Positions 54,817 to 64,000 of a DNA stretch of 64,000 nucleotides are shown here, one piece after another (positions within the stretch are counted from its first letter, which is position 1; each line of letters opens with the position of its first letter). This DNA comes from Adiantum capillus-veneris (Eukaryota > Streptophyta > Polypodiopsida > Polypodiales > Pteridaceae), in the NCBI GenBank assembly GCA_014529385.2, contig CM043962.1, positions 45,827,598 through 45,891,597 on the forward strand. Reading direction: 5' to 3'. The notes below the pieces were generated by a model, which saw only the letters and a program-made list of their open reading frames with translations, was not told where the DNA came from and made no database searches. The position numbers and the translations under genes were made by a program.

Positions 54817-55746
54817 TGTTAGAAGCTGGACACACCCTACGGAAATTGACTACTCGGCAAATTATCATTTTTTGTAATTATTCGTTTATTGAGAAAACTC
54901 GACATTTCACCTTGTAAATATTGGGGCTTACAGAAGTTTCAAGATTGTATCCTAGTTTTGATAGTTAGATTGAGTAGATGGTTGATTTGGAACTTTAGGG
55001 TTTGAGAATTGTAAGGTATTTATACCACTTTTTGACCTTAATGAAGAACCTTTTGTCATTTTTAAAAAGTTTTTGAAGTTTGTGAGTGAGCGTACTGTGT
55101 ACGAGAGAGAGTGTGAGCGTAATGTGTACGAGAGAGAGTGTGAGATTCATCTTGACGCTACGTGTGCATCGGTGGTTGGAATTGAGTGCGGAGAAGTGCA
55201 GCGTGTTGCCCCCGACACAAGCTACGCGCCGATACCTACATTGCGTGCGTATGGTCCGGTTTTGCAAGCTCCATCTACGAGCTTCATCAGGTGATTCGGT
55301 GAGCATACGTTGTCCAATTTTGCATTGCAGCATATCCACGCGTTCACATTGAGTAGAGCTACACATTAAGCATTTTAGATTTTGGAAACGAAGACCTGCA
55401 AATTTCGGCCAGACATCCTACGTGATTTTGCACCGAGTGTTTTGGGTTGGGGTTTTGGTTCATAGACCTTAGGGAGAGTGTCCTATTGGTGTTAGTAGGG
55501 TCTCCTTCAAGTTCTGTGGTGTTTCGAGATTGTTTGATGGGTGTTCGGCTCTAGAAAGCGTTGTAGGAAGTTTCCTCTTATGCACTCTTGAAGGCTGTGA
55601 CGTAGACATTGGATAGAGACCTCTGTAGGAATTAGTTAGGAGTCGATCGAGTGTAGGTTGACACCTTATGCTTCGTCCTTAGTTGAAAAATCTTGTTAGG
55701 TGAGTTCTCGCTGTGCTGACGTCCGTCGCGGCGTATCAGTCCAACA
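54817..55746 (+). repeat. G3 3' LTR
   Basis: TGTTAGAAGCTGG to GTCCAACA, 930 bp, directly after a polypurine tract. TATA-like GGTATTTATACC is near 55,015. Two exact-length 27-bp units (GAGCGTACTGTGTACGAGAG and on) are at 55,088-55,114 and 55,115-55,141, with one difference. The end (GACGTCCGTCGCGGCG ... CCAACA) resembles the G4 LTR end (GACGTCCATCGCGACG ... CTAACA), which supports a common family. Confidence 0.7.
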
Positions 55747-55749
55747 CTT

Positions 55750-57460
55750 GCAGATGGGATACAAGGCATTCTTCAAAGCATTAGCTAAAAAGTCTCAAAA
55801 TAAACTACAGAGAGAATCATTGATGCCAAAGGCATCACATGTAAAGGCTTTGCACGTAAACGATGAGGTGTTTAAAAAAGTTGGGTCACCATTCCATATT
55901 GAAGCAACGTTCTTAGGCAAAGGGCGACAAGTAGGTACAATTTAATGAGCACATCAACCTCTTCTTTGATCTTGAAGCATTGCAAAGGTATGCAATTCAC
56001 TTCTTTGACATCAGTCAAGAGGCATGCGGTGGGGTTCTCAAGTTTGTTTTAAAGCTCGATGAGTGCGAGGTCCTGAAGAACAAAAAGCTGGAGAGAGTCA
56101 CCATAACCCTCGTGAACAGAGCTCTAGATCCATCAATAACGAAAGAGAATCCATGATACTTCAATGTGCAATCCGAAAACAACATTCTAACTCTAGGATC
56201 ATTTCAGGTATGCTTTTGTTCACTCTATAATAACAAAAATATTGATTATTTGGTTGTTGATTTTGTGTTTTGTTTTTCTCTGCAGGTTGATAAGGAAAAT
56301 GTTGAAATCCTCGATTGGGTTTTTAGTCAAACCCAAATTCCTTCTATCATCAGCGAACAAAGAAATGGAGTCATTCTTTCAGTGGAAGTATTTGGTGACT
56401 ATACAGTGGAATGGCACATGGCAGATGACTTAAAGACTCTTAAGTGTATGTACAACATAACACATGGAGCAGTTGTGGCAAATCCATGCTTATATTGCAT
56501 GGTTGATGCACAATCTCTTGACAGTGTGCAAGATGAAACTTTTAGGCCAGTGCTTGATATTCCTCTGAGTAGAGTTCACGTATGTACACTTCATGCACTC
56601 TATCGCCGGATAATTGAAAAGGTGGTTCATTTGTACATATGTTTTGCATGGACATTAAAGCTAGAGAGTGACTCGAGAAGAGGGATCAAAGAATTAGAGG
56701 AAGTGCTCTCAGACATTGGTTTTCATGGAGGCAATGTCAAAATTAAAGAGGACCCGAAGATGTCTCAAAGCCGTTACAAGGTACCTAGGAAAGCATCGAT
56801 AGGCGGCGTGAAGGCCAGAAGGTTTCTTGGGTTTAGCCTCAAAGATTTAGATAGAGAAGAAAGGAGAAATCTATTCAACAAATGGAAACAGTTACGTAAA
56901 GTGGTTAAAGACAATGCTGGTGGTGGGGAAATCCAAAATCACAAGGCGAACGTGTGGAAATCACTAGATAAAAATTTTCCACTATGTTGAGCAGCATTCT
57001 TGGGACCAAAGTAAGATCACATCATTTCAAGCAGCCTTGCTGGATTGGAAGAAGGCTTACCTTACAGGGTGGGGTGGGCAACATATCGCACATTACATAG
57101 TGGATTAGCATTCTATGTATACAAAACCAAATTTTAAATTGTACTCTACTGATCATTTTGTTTTATTTCAATGCAGCACATACTGTTCAACCATGGTCCA
57201 TATTTTGCCAAGACATACAGCTTACTATCAATATGGTCCACACAAGGCATGGAAAAAACCCACTACATGGCAAGAACATGTTATTTTAAGCACACTAGAC
57301 ATAGGGGAGGAAAGGATAAGGCCAATAGCCTATTAGAGTTACACCAATGGACTTATAGACGACTGATTCATAGAGCAAGGTAGAAGGAGCTTCGTAAGAG
57401 TTCAGAAATTACACAGTCTTTACAACACATCCGCAAAGAGAAGAAACAGATGGCTTGGGA
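55750..57460 (+). pseudogene. decayed spliced gene, possibly transposase-like
   Basis: Coding pieces: MGYKAFFKALAKKSQNKLQ (55,752), FNEHINLFFDLEALQRYAIH (55,940, other frame), then a stop at 56,155. The main exon joins at the intron 56,208-56,285 (GTATGC ... CTGCAG, 78 bp, in frame) and reads VFGDYTVEWHMADDLKTLKC, NPCLYCM, VHVCTLHALYRRIIEK and IGGVKARRFLG. A frameshift near 56,975 leads to YVEQHSWDQSK, LLDWKKAY and GQHIAHYI, then intron 57,100-57,176 (77 bp, in frame), then HILFNHGPYFAKTYSLLSIW, STQGMEKTHYMARTCYFKHT and RRLIHRA. The Asp, C-x2-C, H and Glu (GMEK) pattern recalls cut-and-paste transposases, but I do not recognise the family. Confidence 0.5.
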
Positions 57461-57969
57461 AAATTCAAATGTGGGGGAGTGCCATGCGAGGTGGCGATAA
57501 TCACGAGTCAGGAGCAGGAGAAGATGGACCTGAGGGAGAAGATGGACCTGAGCCCGTCGTTTTTATTCTCTTCGATGCACCTCCTTCTTCCTCACTTTGT
57601 ACCTGTTTGATGTGCAAGCTCTATAGAAGAGCTCGTTCCTCTGTTGATGGCAGCATCCCCACGGGCATTAGGCATCTTCTTTCCCTCAAAAACAACAGCT
57701 TCTTGTATGGATCTAAGCTCTTTGGGTCTTCAACCCCTGCAGCCAGAGCCTGAGCTGTGTAGGACATGAGATAGGGGGCTCTGAGTGCTTGGCACCCATA
57801 CCCAATGCCAAAGACACGTAGAGCAAAGTGTTTCTCAATCAGAATTAGTCTTTCTGCATTAAGTGGGAGGGGGTACCCACCACACAATCTTGTAATACAT
57901 TTCATTGCAAATAGCGAGAACTTTTGTTTGGTGGATACAGGCGCATACAGACGTATGCACGCCAAACCC
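57461..57969. other. non-coding stretch between the spliced gene and G4 LTR
   Basis: No gene is supported. An 18-bp unit (GGAGAAGATGGACCTGAG) is tandemly repeated at 57,517-57,552 (first copy GGAGAAGATGGACCTGAG, second the same). The 94-codon frame 57,469-57,753 is low-complexity at its start and has no known domain. Confidence 0.4.
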
Positions 57970-58814
57970 TGTGGACACTCTATTTTTTATAAAAAAACCA
58001 TGTAATTCAGCCAAAGATGAGTTGTTATCATGATACGATTAGACCATACCCTCTTTATTTCTTTGAGTCTACACCCTTGTAAGAGGGCAGATGGCCATGG
58101 GAAAGCCCCCTAACTTTTAAAGTCAAAACCCTTAGTTTTGAAAAAAGAAGTATCATTAGAAGAAGGAAGAAAAAAACGTGCACTGTAGAGGCTTCTTGTG
58201 ACTACAACTTGTAATCTTCTTTTCTCTTGAGCTGGTAATCAGAATTCTATTCCGAATAGCACATTGCGGTCCTTGTCTCTTGCTCTATAATCTAAATGTA
58301 ATCATTTCCAATTCTGTTGTGCTTCGCGACGTATTGTTTGTGAGCTAAATGCATTGATTTGGGGGTTAAAATGGTTGTTTTTTGATGTTTTGACCATGGA
58401 TAAGTGTTTCTATGCTTAAGGTAGATCTTTCCAAGTACTTCTGTTTCAATTTTCTACACATTTTTTGTGATGGATCGTGATTTATGTACCTTCCCAGATG
58501 GTGACAGAACTTGGTAGGATTGAGCCCATAAGTGTTGTGATACCTCTCCTTAAGTTTCATGGCATTCCGGATTTGTTTGGATACTGAAAAGGCGTGATGA
58601 CATTAAGTGGTGAGATTGGACGCATACCGATTGTCTGACTAGGAAGTGGTTGATTTGCTTTTGTCGTAGAATGAGTAGCCCTTGAGTTCACTTTGGTGAG
58701 CTTGACACTCTCATTAAGTCTCCGTGCCCCTTCCCGAGTCGCTTCCTTGCATATGACATTATGTTAGTACAAAAGAGCTATGCTGCAGACGTCCATCGCG
58801 ACGACCCGCTAACA
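57970..58814 (+). repeat. G4 5' LTR (start uncertain)
   Basis: The end CCGCTAACA directly before the primer site is clear. The GACGTCCATCGCGACG block near it matches the G3 LTR end. TATA-like TTTTATAAAAAA is near 57,985. The start at TGTGGACACTC (57,970) is a guess from length and TG. Confidence 0.5.
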
Positions 58815-58815
58815 T

Positions 58816-58833
58816 TGGCGCCACTGTCGGGGA
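58816..58833 (+). other. G4 primer binding site, tRNA-Asp-like
   Basis: TGGCGCCACTGTCGGGGA, one base after the LTR end, matching the plant tRNA-Asp complement at 15 of 18 positions (tRNA from memory). Confidence 0.75.
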
Positions 58834-60784
58834 AACTGATCCTTAGGTGGTGAGTGACTCAGTGTACAAAAAAACAAAAAATCTCCCTTCAATCTTTTGA
58901 TACCCGTTTCGCTTACCCATAGACAGTGAAGCAGCTAGATGTAGGTTTAGTGCTTGATAGAGACTAGAGTCCGAGACTAGCCAGTGCTATTCCTTAAGAG
59001 CAAAGAAAGCTGTGAGTGAAGTACAAGATAGTATTTTGTTCTTTGATTTTTCACATGCTTGGAAAGGACTGTTCCACCACAGACATTGTTGTTATTTTCG
59101 TACTGTTAAGTTCAGTTATGTTTGCATATTCATTTCACTTATAGGAGTAGGTTAGGAAACAAATTACACCATCATTTGTGGCCAAAAGGATCGAGGGAAA
59201 AACTGTCAAAAACCTTATTTTGTTGTTGAAGACCATAACTCGGAAAATTTGAAGAAGTGATGGTCAGAGCTTCAAAACTAGACCAAACCCAGTAAAACTT
59301 TCAAGAAGGGGATAAAAACACTTGTTGGAAAAGACTATGCAAAAAACTACCAATTTGCTTGCCAAACATGGATTGCGATCCATGTACCTTTTTGGCAAAA
59401 TGTGCTAAAATTACTTCCTTTGCTTAGAACAGGCTCTCAGGCATCAAAACCTTGAGTTTGGTGAGAAAAAAGGGCTAGAAGATCATAAAAATCAAAAGAT
59501 TTGGGTGAGCAAACCAAAACCTTGGAAAAAAGGGAAGACAAGGAAAAACTGAACTTTTATTTTCCCAAATCCAAAAGGGGATGAGAATTGGGACCAACTA
59601 GAAGCAAGGAATCAACAGAACCATATTTCATGTCCACGTGCTTCCCAACATGGATCACGATCCATGTCCCAGGTAGACATCTGACATTAAGATTTGACCA
59701 GTGTACTCCTGATTACTAGTTGAACAACTTTTCCAAAAGGATCCATAGACAAAAAGTGAAAAAAGCTGGTCAAAATACCAGAAAAGGAGTGTTTTGCAAA
59801 AAACCGCAAAACAGACACAAAATCCTGATTCTCACTTGGAAAATACTGACCAAATCCAAAAATACTTGGGGAATAGCATCATCATACCTTATGTGATCAG
59901 CTCACAAAGTGTCAGTCCAAAATCTTGCCAAACATGGATTGCAATCCATGTACCTTTTTGGAAGTTTGAACTGATAAAAGACAAGCAGGGAAGCGATAAC
60001 AATTGGAGCACTTTATCCTAAAGGACCCTTATCAGAAAATTTCCAAAAGAGGACAAAAGGTAGCAAAATTAGATCAAGGAGGAAACCACTGACATAAAAC
60101 CTAAAGCTGACTTTTGTCTGTCCAAAAAAGCTTTAAGGCATTCAAAAATAATATAGTTAGCATCACTAGCCCAAGGACTAGTTGTGGGACAAAATTCAGT
60201 GTATTTTGACACAAAGGAACATGGATTGCGATCCATGTTTCTCTGACACAAATTGATACCAAACTAGTACCATAGCTAGAGGGCATCACAAAGAGTCTAG
60301 TGGCCCTTCCAAAGTTGAAATTGGATGCAAGAAACCATTCCAACAGCTCAGAACTGGCAGAAGCTCAGGCAAAGTGACAAAATCAACTTATCCTCCAATC
60401 CAAAGATTCATTTCAAAAAAATTGGCTCTGGAAGACCTCTTAATCATGTTAAAACTGATGATAGCAACAAAAGTTCAATTGGCTTCTCAACATGGATTGC
60501 GATCCATGTATCTCTGAGTCAGAACAAAGACAGAAACTTACCATACAAGGAGCTAGTCCATAGCAACCTGGTGCTTCTTTCAAAATTGAAACTGGATCAA
60601 AATTGTTGAGGTTGTGTAGGGAATTGTGTGCTAAGTTTTGTCAAAAAAAAGAAAGAACTAACAAGAAGAGCTGTAAACTTAAAGCTATCAAGCAAATTCT
60701 TGACAGGTTGCAGGTACTAGAAGATACTACCCAACAAACAAGATCAAATGGGAGATTCAAACTATTTAATGAGGTGACTCGGTT
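58834..60784 (+). repeat. G4 leader with about 280-bp repeats and hairpins
   Basis: Non-coding leader of 1.95 kb. Five palindromes with arms ACATGGAT / ATCCATGT (centre TGCG, CACG or TGCA) lie at 59,366-59,385, 59,648-59,667, 59,932-59,951, 60,219-60,238 and 60,490-60,509. Intervals are 282, 284, 287 and 271 bp. Flanks recur in part (CCAAACATGG and GTACCTTTTTGG at the first and third; TCTCTGA at the fourth and fifth; CCAAAGTTGAAATTGGAT recurs changed near 60,580). The units between are strongly diverged. The third palindrome has one changed base. Confidence 0.7.
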
Positions 60785-63700
60785 TTGATTTTTTGTTACC
60801 AATTCTTCATGAATCTGCGATCAGGAAGATTGTACGAAAATAGGAACCACAACATCTCTGATCAAGGGAGTAATCTCTCAACGGAAGAAAGTATGAATCA
60901 GAGACCACAGCTACCTTTGGAACCCATTTTAGAGGAGAGTTTCTCTGACACTTCGTCTGATAGATCGTACGGCCTCATGATTGAAGATTCTAACAAGTCA
61001 AACCCTAAGGGAACAGCTTCAATGGGTGCAGGTCCTTCTCAACCTACATCTCATGTGAAATTGGTGTATTTGAAGTTTCAATTTGAAAATGTGCTTAAAG
61101 CCAAAATCTATAAGGATGGAATGGACCACTACTGTGTTAAGTTGGAAAATAATCCGAGCGAGTTCAGAGACCTTGTAGATGTTGATTATGACGGAGATAG
61201 ATATTTTGACCGAGAGGGAATGATGTACCTAGTGGTTCATAACCCTTTTATTGTGGATAAATGGGGAATGATCGGCACCAAGGACAAAGTAGATAATGAG
61301 CTGGCCAATGCACCACACAAAATGGAGAAATGAAACGCGGTACTCAGACGCACCAATGAGATAGATCACCATAACACAGACAACACATATGTGGGGCATT
61401 ATAAGTTCAATAATGGAGAACAAACACTCTATTACAGATGTGAAAAGCCCCGCATCAAAGAGTTAACAGTCCGAAAAAACTTGTATGTTTACATGACACA
61501 GAGGGTAGAAGTATTCAGGTTGTCATAATGGACAAGTATGGCAGAAAGTACTCTCCAATGGATCGGAAGGAGTTAGAGAGATATACATATTTTGGAGGAC
61601 CACTCCACCAATACTATGTAAAACCGAAAGATGTAAAAACCACGACAACTCACATCAGACCTGAGACTGTACTTGAGAGCCCCTTGGGAAGCAGAGTGGA
61701 GGATTCTTATGGACATGAACGAGTTCCAAAAACAGAACCTTTAGGATCGACGGCGACTAGGGCTTCCATGAACACACATAGGGGTAGTACTCTTCTTGAA
61801 TTCACTTACACCACTAGAATCCCTCCGACTATTACACGAGATCGATTTGATGAACGTATAGCGGATAGGATACCACTGTTGCTACCAAGAGGAGATTATG
61901 AACCAAGAGAAGCCACCCTCGGGGACCAAGAGTTGTTAGAATAGTTGCAGAGGCCAGACGTATGCGACCATCTCAGGTGGCAAAATGATGAATCTGGAGA
62001 TCCGTATGCCCATGTTTCAATCTTCAAACAAGTATTGAGGGCGAAACAGGTAACTAATTTCCACACTCAATATGAAAGATTTGGTTTGACATTGGAAGGT
62101 ACTGCCCTAACTTGGTTCCAACCATTAAACATCTTGGAGTTCCCAAGTATTGAGCAACTTCTCCAAGAATTCGATGAGGAATTCTCAAAAAGAGGGATCA
62201 AGCATAACAGTGTCTCCTAGATCTATGCATTTAGGCAAAAGGAAAAAGAGAAAGTGAAGGAAGCATCGCTTTGTTTCAAGAAGTACATAGAAAGATGCCC
62301 TGCTCAAGAACTACCTCAGGATGAAAGACTATCAATCCTCTTCATAGAGGGATTGCTAAATGACACGCTCAAAAAGGACTTGCACCTGAAAGCATGTGTA
62401 ACCTTTGAGCAAGTCACGAAAGAGGCGTTGTATTTTGTGGATAAATGCAAAGCATATGGGGAGGTGACTGAAGACACAGATCAGGGGACTAGTAGCACCT
62501 TCTCAACCACGAGTGAGTCCACATAAAATTGGGAGGGAAAAACCCAAATGTGCCGGACGTTGATCAAATGATCGAGGAAGTGATCAGGAGGATAAACCAA
62601 GGAAACAGGACGAACCCAAACAGATGACAACCGCCCACCCAAAAATGCGATACTTGTGGAGGTGACCATACAACCCAGTGGTGCAACCTCCAACAAAGGC
62701 CAGGAGTGAACACACAAGAAATATTGAAATGGTGTGCGACAAAACAAAAATGGACAAACCACAAAACTCACGAATGTTTCTATAATCGGAACTATGTTAG
62801 AGAGAGAGAATACGGACCACATGGGAGACAACAACTTCCGCCCCCTCCAAGGTACTAAGTGGGGCCAAATAATGCAATCTTGGGTCAAACAAAAGCTCAA
62901 CCTGTGTTGGGACATGAACCTCCTTTACCCCAAGAAAATAGGGCTATGGTAAGGATTTTTCAACCCATAGAACCACCTTCTGATTAGAGTATGATCCAGG
63001 TAGTCTCATGCCGAGAAGATTTAGACAATACTTATGAAAGGGAAATTGATAGGAATGCTTATGCTCCAGAGGGACATAATCCATGGATAATTCCGAAAGA
63101 AATTCCTGAGCCCTCATACATAGCACAACCAACCAAAAATCATTACTTGGTCGATGAGAATATGCTCATGTTTATGGCAAATCAGGGCTACAAACCTAGA
63201 GGCTACCCTCCTAGGATAGGACAACCAATGGGAGCTCCACAAGCTTCTTCACCACCTGTAGGACCATGCTATGAATGTGGCGATGATCACTGGGCTAGAG
63301 TTTGTCCAAACAAAGGAGAGTGGGTGAAATTTTTTGGATTCTGTGACGGATGCACGACTGACCATCTTATTCCACACTGCTCAAAAAACCCCAAAAACAA
63401 AGGAAAAGAAACCATGAAAAAAATAGAGATTGTGCCAAGCTCAAGTGGATCAGAAACAAAACCGAACATTCCGATATACGCGGTCACTAGAGCTCAAGCA
63501 CATGAGGTAGCAAGGAATGTCCCAGCCAGCCAAACAGAGATAAACAACTTGTCTGTCTGAACCCCTAGAAAATCCTAGAAGGCGAAACAAAACAAGATGA
63601 AAGCCAAAAGAGAAAAGGAAAAAACGGCATTGGAAACCAAATTGTGGAAAACAGAGGAACAACTTCAAAGGGAAAGAGACCTTAAGGGAAACAACGAGAT

Positions 63701-63999
63701 AAAGAAACCGCCAGAACTGCCTTCAGGAGGGTTAGTCTTAGTAGACAAGGTGTTCGAACCTTTGGACGCAATTCTGAAAGCTTACAAGGCAACGCTAAAG
63801 CCTAATCAAACCCACGAGGATAGGTGGTTAACGTACCCTCATCCATGCTATGATAAAGAGAGGCTAAAGATGTGCAAAGAGCTCTTTCAAGCCGCTCAAG
63901 CGCTTATGGAACCATCAGTTCCTACGACTCCAAAAATCGAGGTACTCATACGAGAAAAGATTCAGGAGTTAGAGGAGAGGGTAATTGAAGAGAATAACC
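60785..63999 (+). pseudogene. G4 gag, extends past the window
   Basis: MNLRSGRLYENRNHN opens it (60,809; the frame starts at 60,785). Open pieces are 60,785-61,333, 61,528-61,944, 61,945-62,220, 62,254-62,526, 62,734-62,952 and 62,991-63,560, separated by single stops or shifts. The gag core is at 61,990-62,440 (SGDPYAHVSIFKQ, FGLTLEGTALTWFQ, FDEEFSKRGI, FIEGLLNDTLKKDL). Zinc motifs are CDTCGGDHTTQWC (62,646), CATKQKWTNHKTHEC (62,737), CYECGDDHWARVC (63,268) and CDGCTTDHLIPHC (63,343). The DAILKAYKATLKPNQ and RWLTYPHPCYDKERLKMCKE blocks near 63,760-63,880 match G3. Several stops show decay. Confidence 0.75.
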
Positions 64000-64000
64000 T

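Larger units (their letters stand above)
36092..55746 (+). mobile_element. G3: Ty3/gypsy element with spliced accessory gene
   Basis: Plus strand, in order: gag (36,092-39,856), protease, conserved spacer, RT/RNase H, two H2C2 modules, integrase, post-integrase retropepsin-like domain, basic Trp-repeat ORF, internal polypurine-like tract (45,711), promoter and mini-exon (46,344-46,483), predicted intron with insertion (46,484-51,341), accessory ORF (51,342-54,764), terminal polypurine tract (54,802) and 3' LTR (54,817-55,746). No 5' LTR is found in the window. It resembles G1 throughout, and its gag resembles G4. Stops and frameshifts disable it. Confidence 0.8.
57970..64000 (+). mobile_element. 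G4: Ty3/gypsy element, truncated by the window end
   Basis: LTR end at 58,814, primer site, leader with hairpin repeats, and gag from 60,785. Gag matches G3 gag in order and motifs. Pol and the 3' LTR lie beyond 64,000. The LTR start is not fixed since the partner LTR is absent. Confidence 0.7.

Noticed and set aside
56166-56990. Single continuous ORF through 56,208-56,285
   Set aside because: The 78-bp segment begins GTATGC and ends CTGCAG, is T-rich, and its length is a multiple of three, so it stays open by chance. An intron is more likely than coding sequence.

Overview
The window is nuclear DNA of a land plant with a repeat-rich genome. The evidence is nested Ty3/gypsy and Ty1/copia LTR retrotransposons, initiator-Met and Asp-type tRNA primer sites, TATA-containing LTRs and short GT-AG introns. 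I see no ribosomal RNA, tRNA, CRISPR array or bacterial-style operon. The species cannot be named from the sequence. Almost every reading frame belongs to a decayed retroelement, so most genes are listed as pseudogenes.

Layout. (1) 1-2,035: two retroelement leaders (LTR tail, primer site, untranslated leader) in opposite orientation, with an LTR start between them. (2) 2,000 to about 14,165: gypsy element G1 (+) with gag, protease, RT/RNase H and integrase, a second retropepsin-like domain, a non-coding module, and a degraded accessory ORF whose 3' end is fused to a second gag fragment (to 14,640). (3) 14.7-17.2 kb: non-coding DNA with short repeats. (4) 17.24-18.09 kb: integrase fragment (-). 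(5) 18.2-35.0 kb: a different gypsy element, G2 (+), broken by three insertions. N1 (20,147-26,098, minus strand, 2.1-kb LTRs, gag only) lies in its RT. N2 (27,487-29,800, minus strand, copia-type, gag only) lies in its integrase zinc finger. C1 (30,507-34,395, copia, RT deleted) lies near the integrase C-terminus. Target duplications support each. (6) 35.0-55.75 kb: gypsy element G3 (+), a relative of G1, with gag, protease, RT/RNase H, integrase, second retropepsin-like domain, basic Trp-repeat ORF, promoter/mini-exon, long repeat-filled intron, an accessory ORF of about 1,140 codons, polypurine tract and 3' LTR. (7) 55.75-57.46 kb: a decayed intron-containing gene that is not an obvious retroelement gene. 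(8) About 57.97 kb to the end: a fourth gypsy element, G4 (+), with 5' LTR end, primer site, repeat-filled leader and gag, running off the window.

The most interesting observations concern G1, G3 and G4. First, G1 and G3 carry an extra transcription unit between an internal polypurine-like tract and the 3' end. It has a TATA-like box, a seven-base mini-exon beginning ATG exactly 132 bp downstream in both, a predicted intron, and a large accessory ORF; the predicted splice joins the mini-exon in frame in both copies (Met-Arg-Gly-Ala/Ser-Met). Second, each of these elements has non-coding DNA with a hairpin palindrome recurring about every 270-290 bp. The spacing is shared while the palindrome sequence differs between elements. 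Third, G1 and G3 have an extra integrase-type H2C2 module and a post-integrase retropepsin-like domain whose catalytic Gly is Arg in both, and all three related integrases have Lys in place of the catalytic Glu.

All boundaries, splice sites and family assignments are by eye from the sequence. No database search or alignment program was run.
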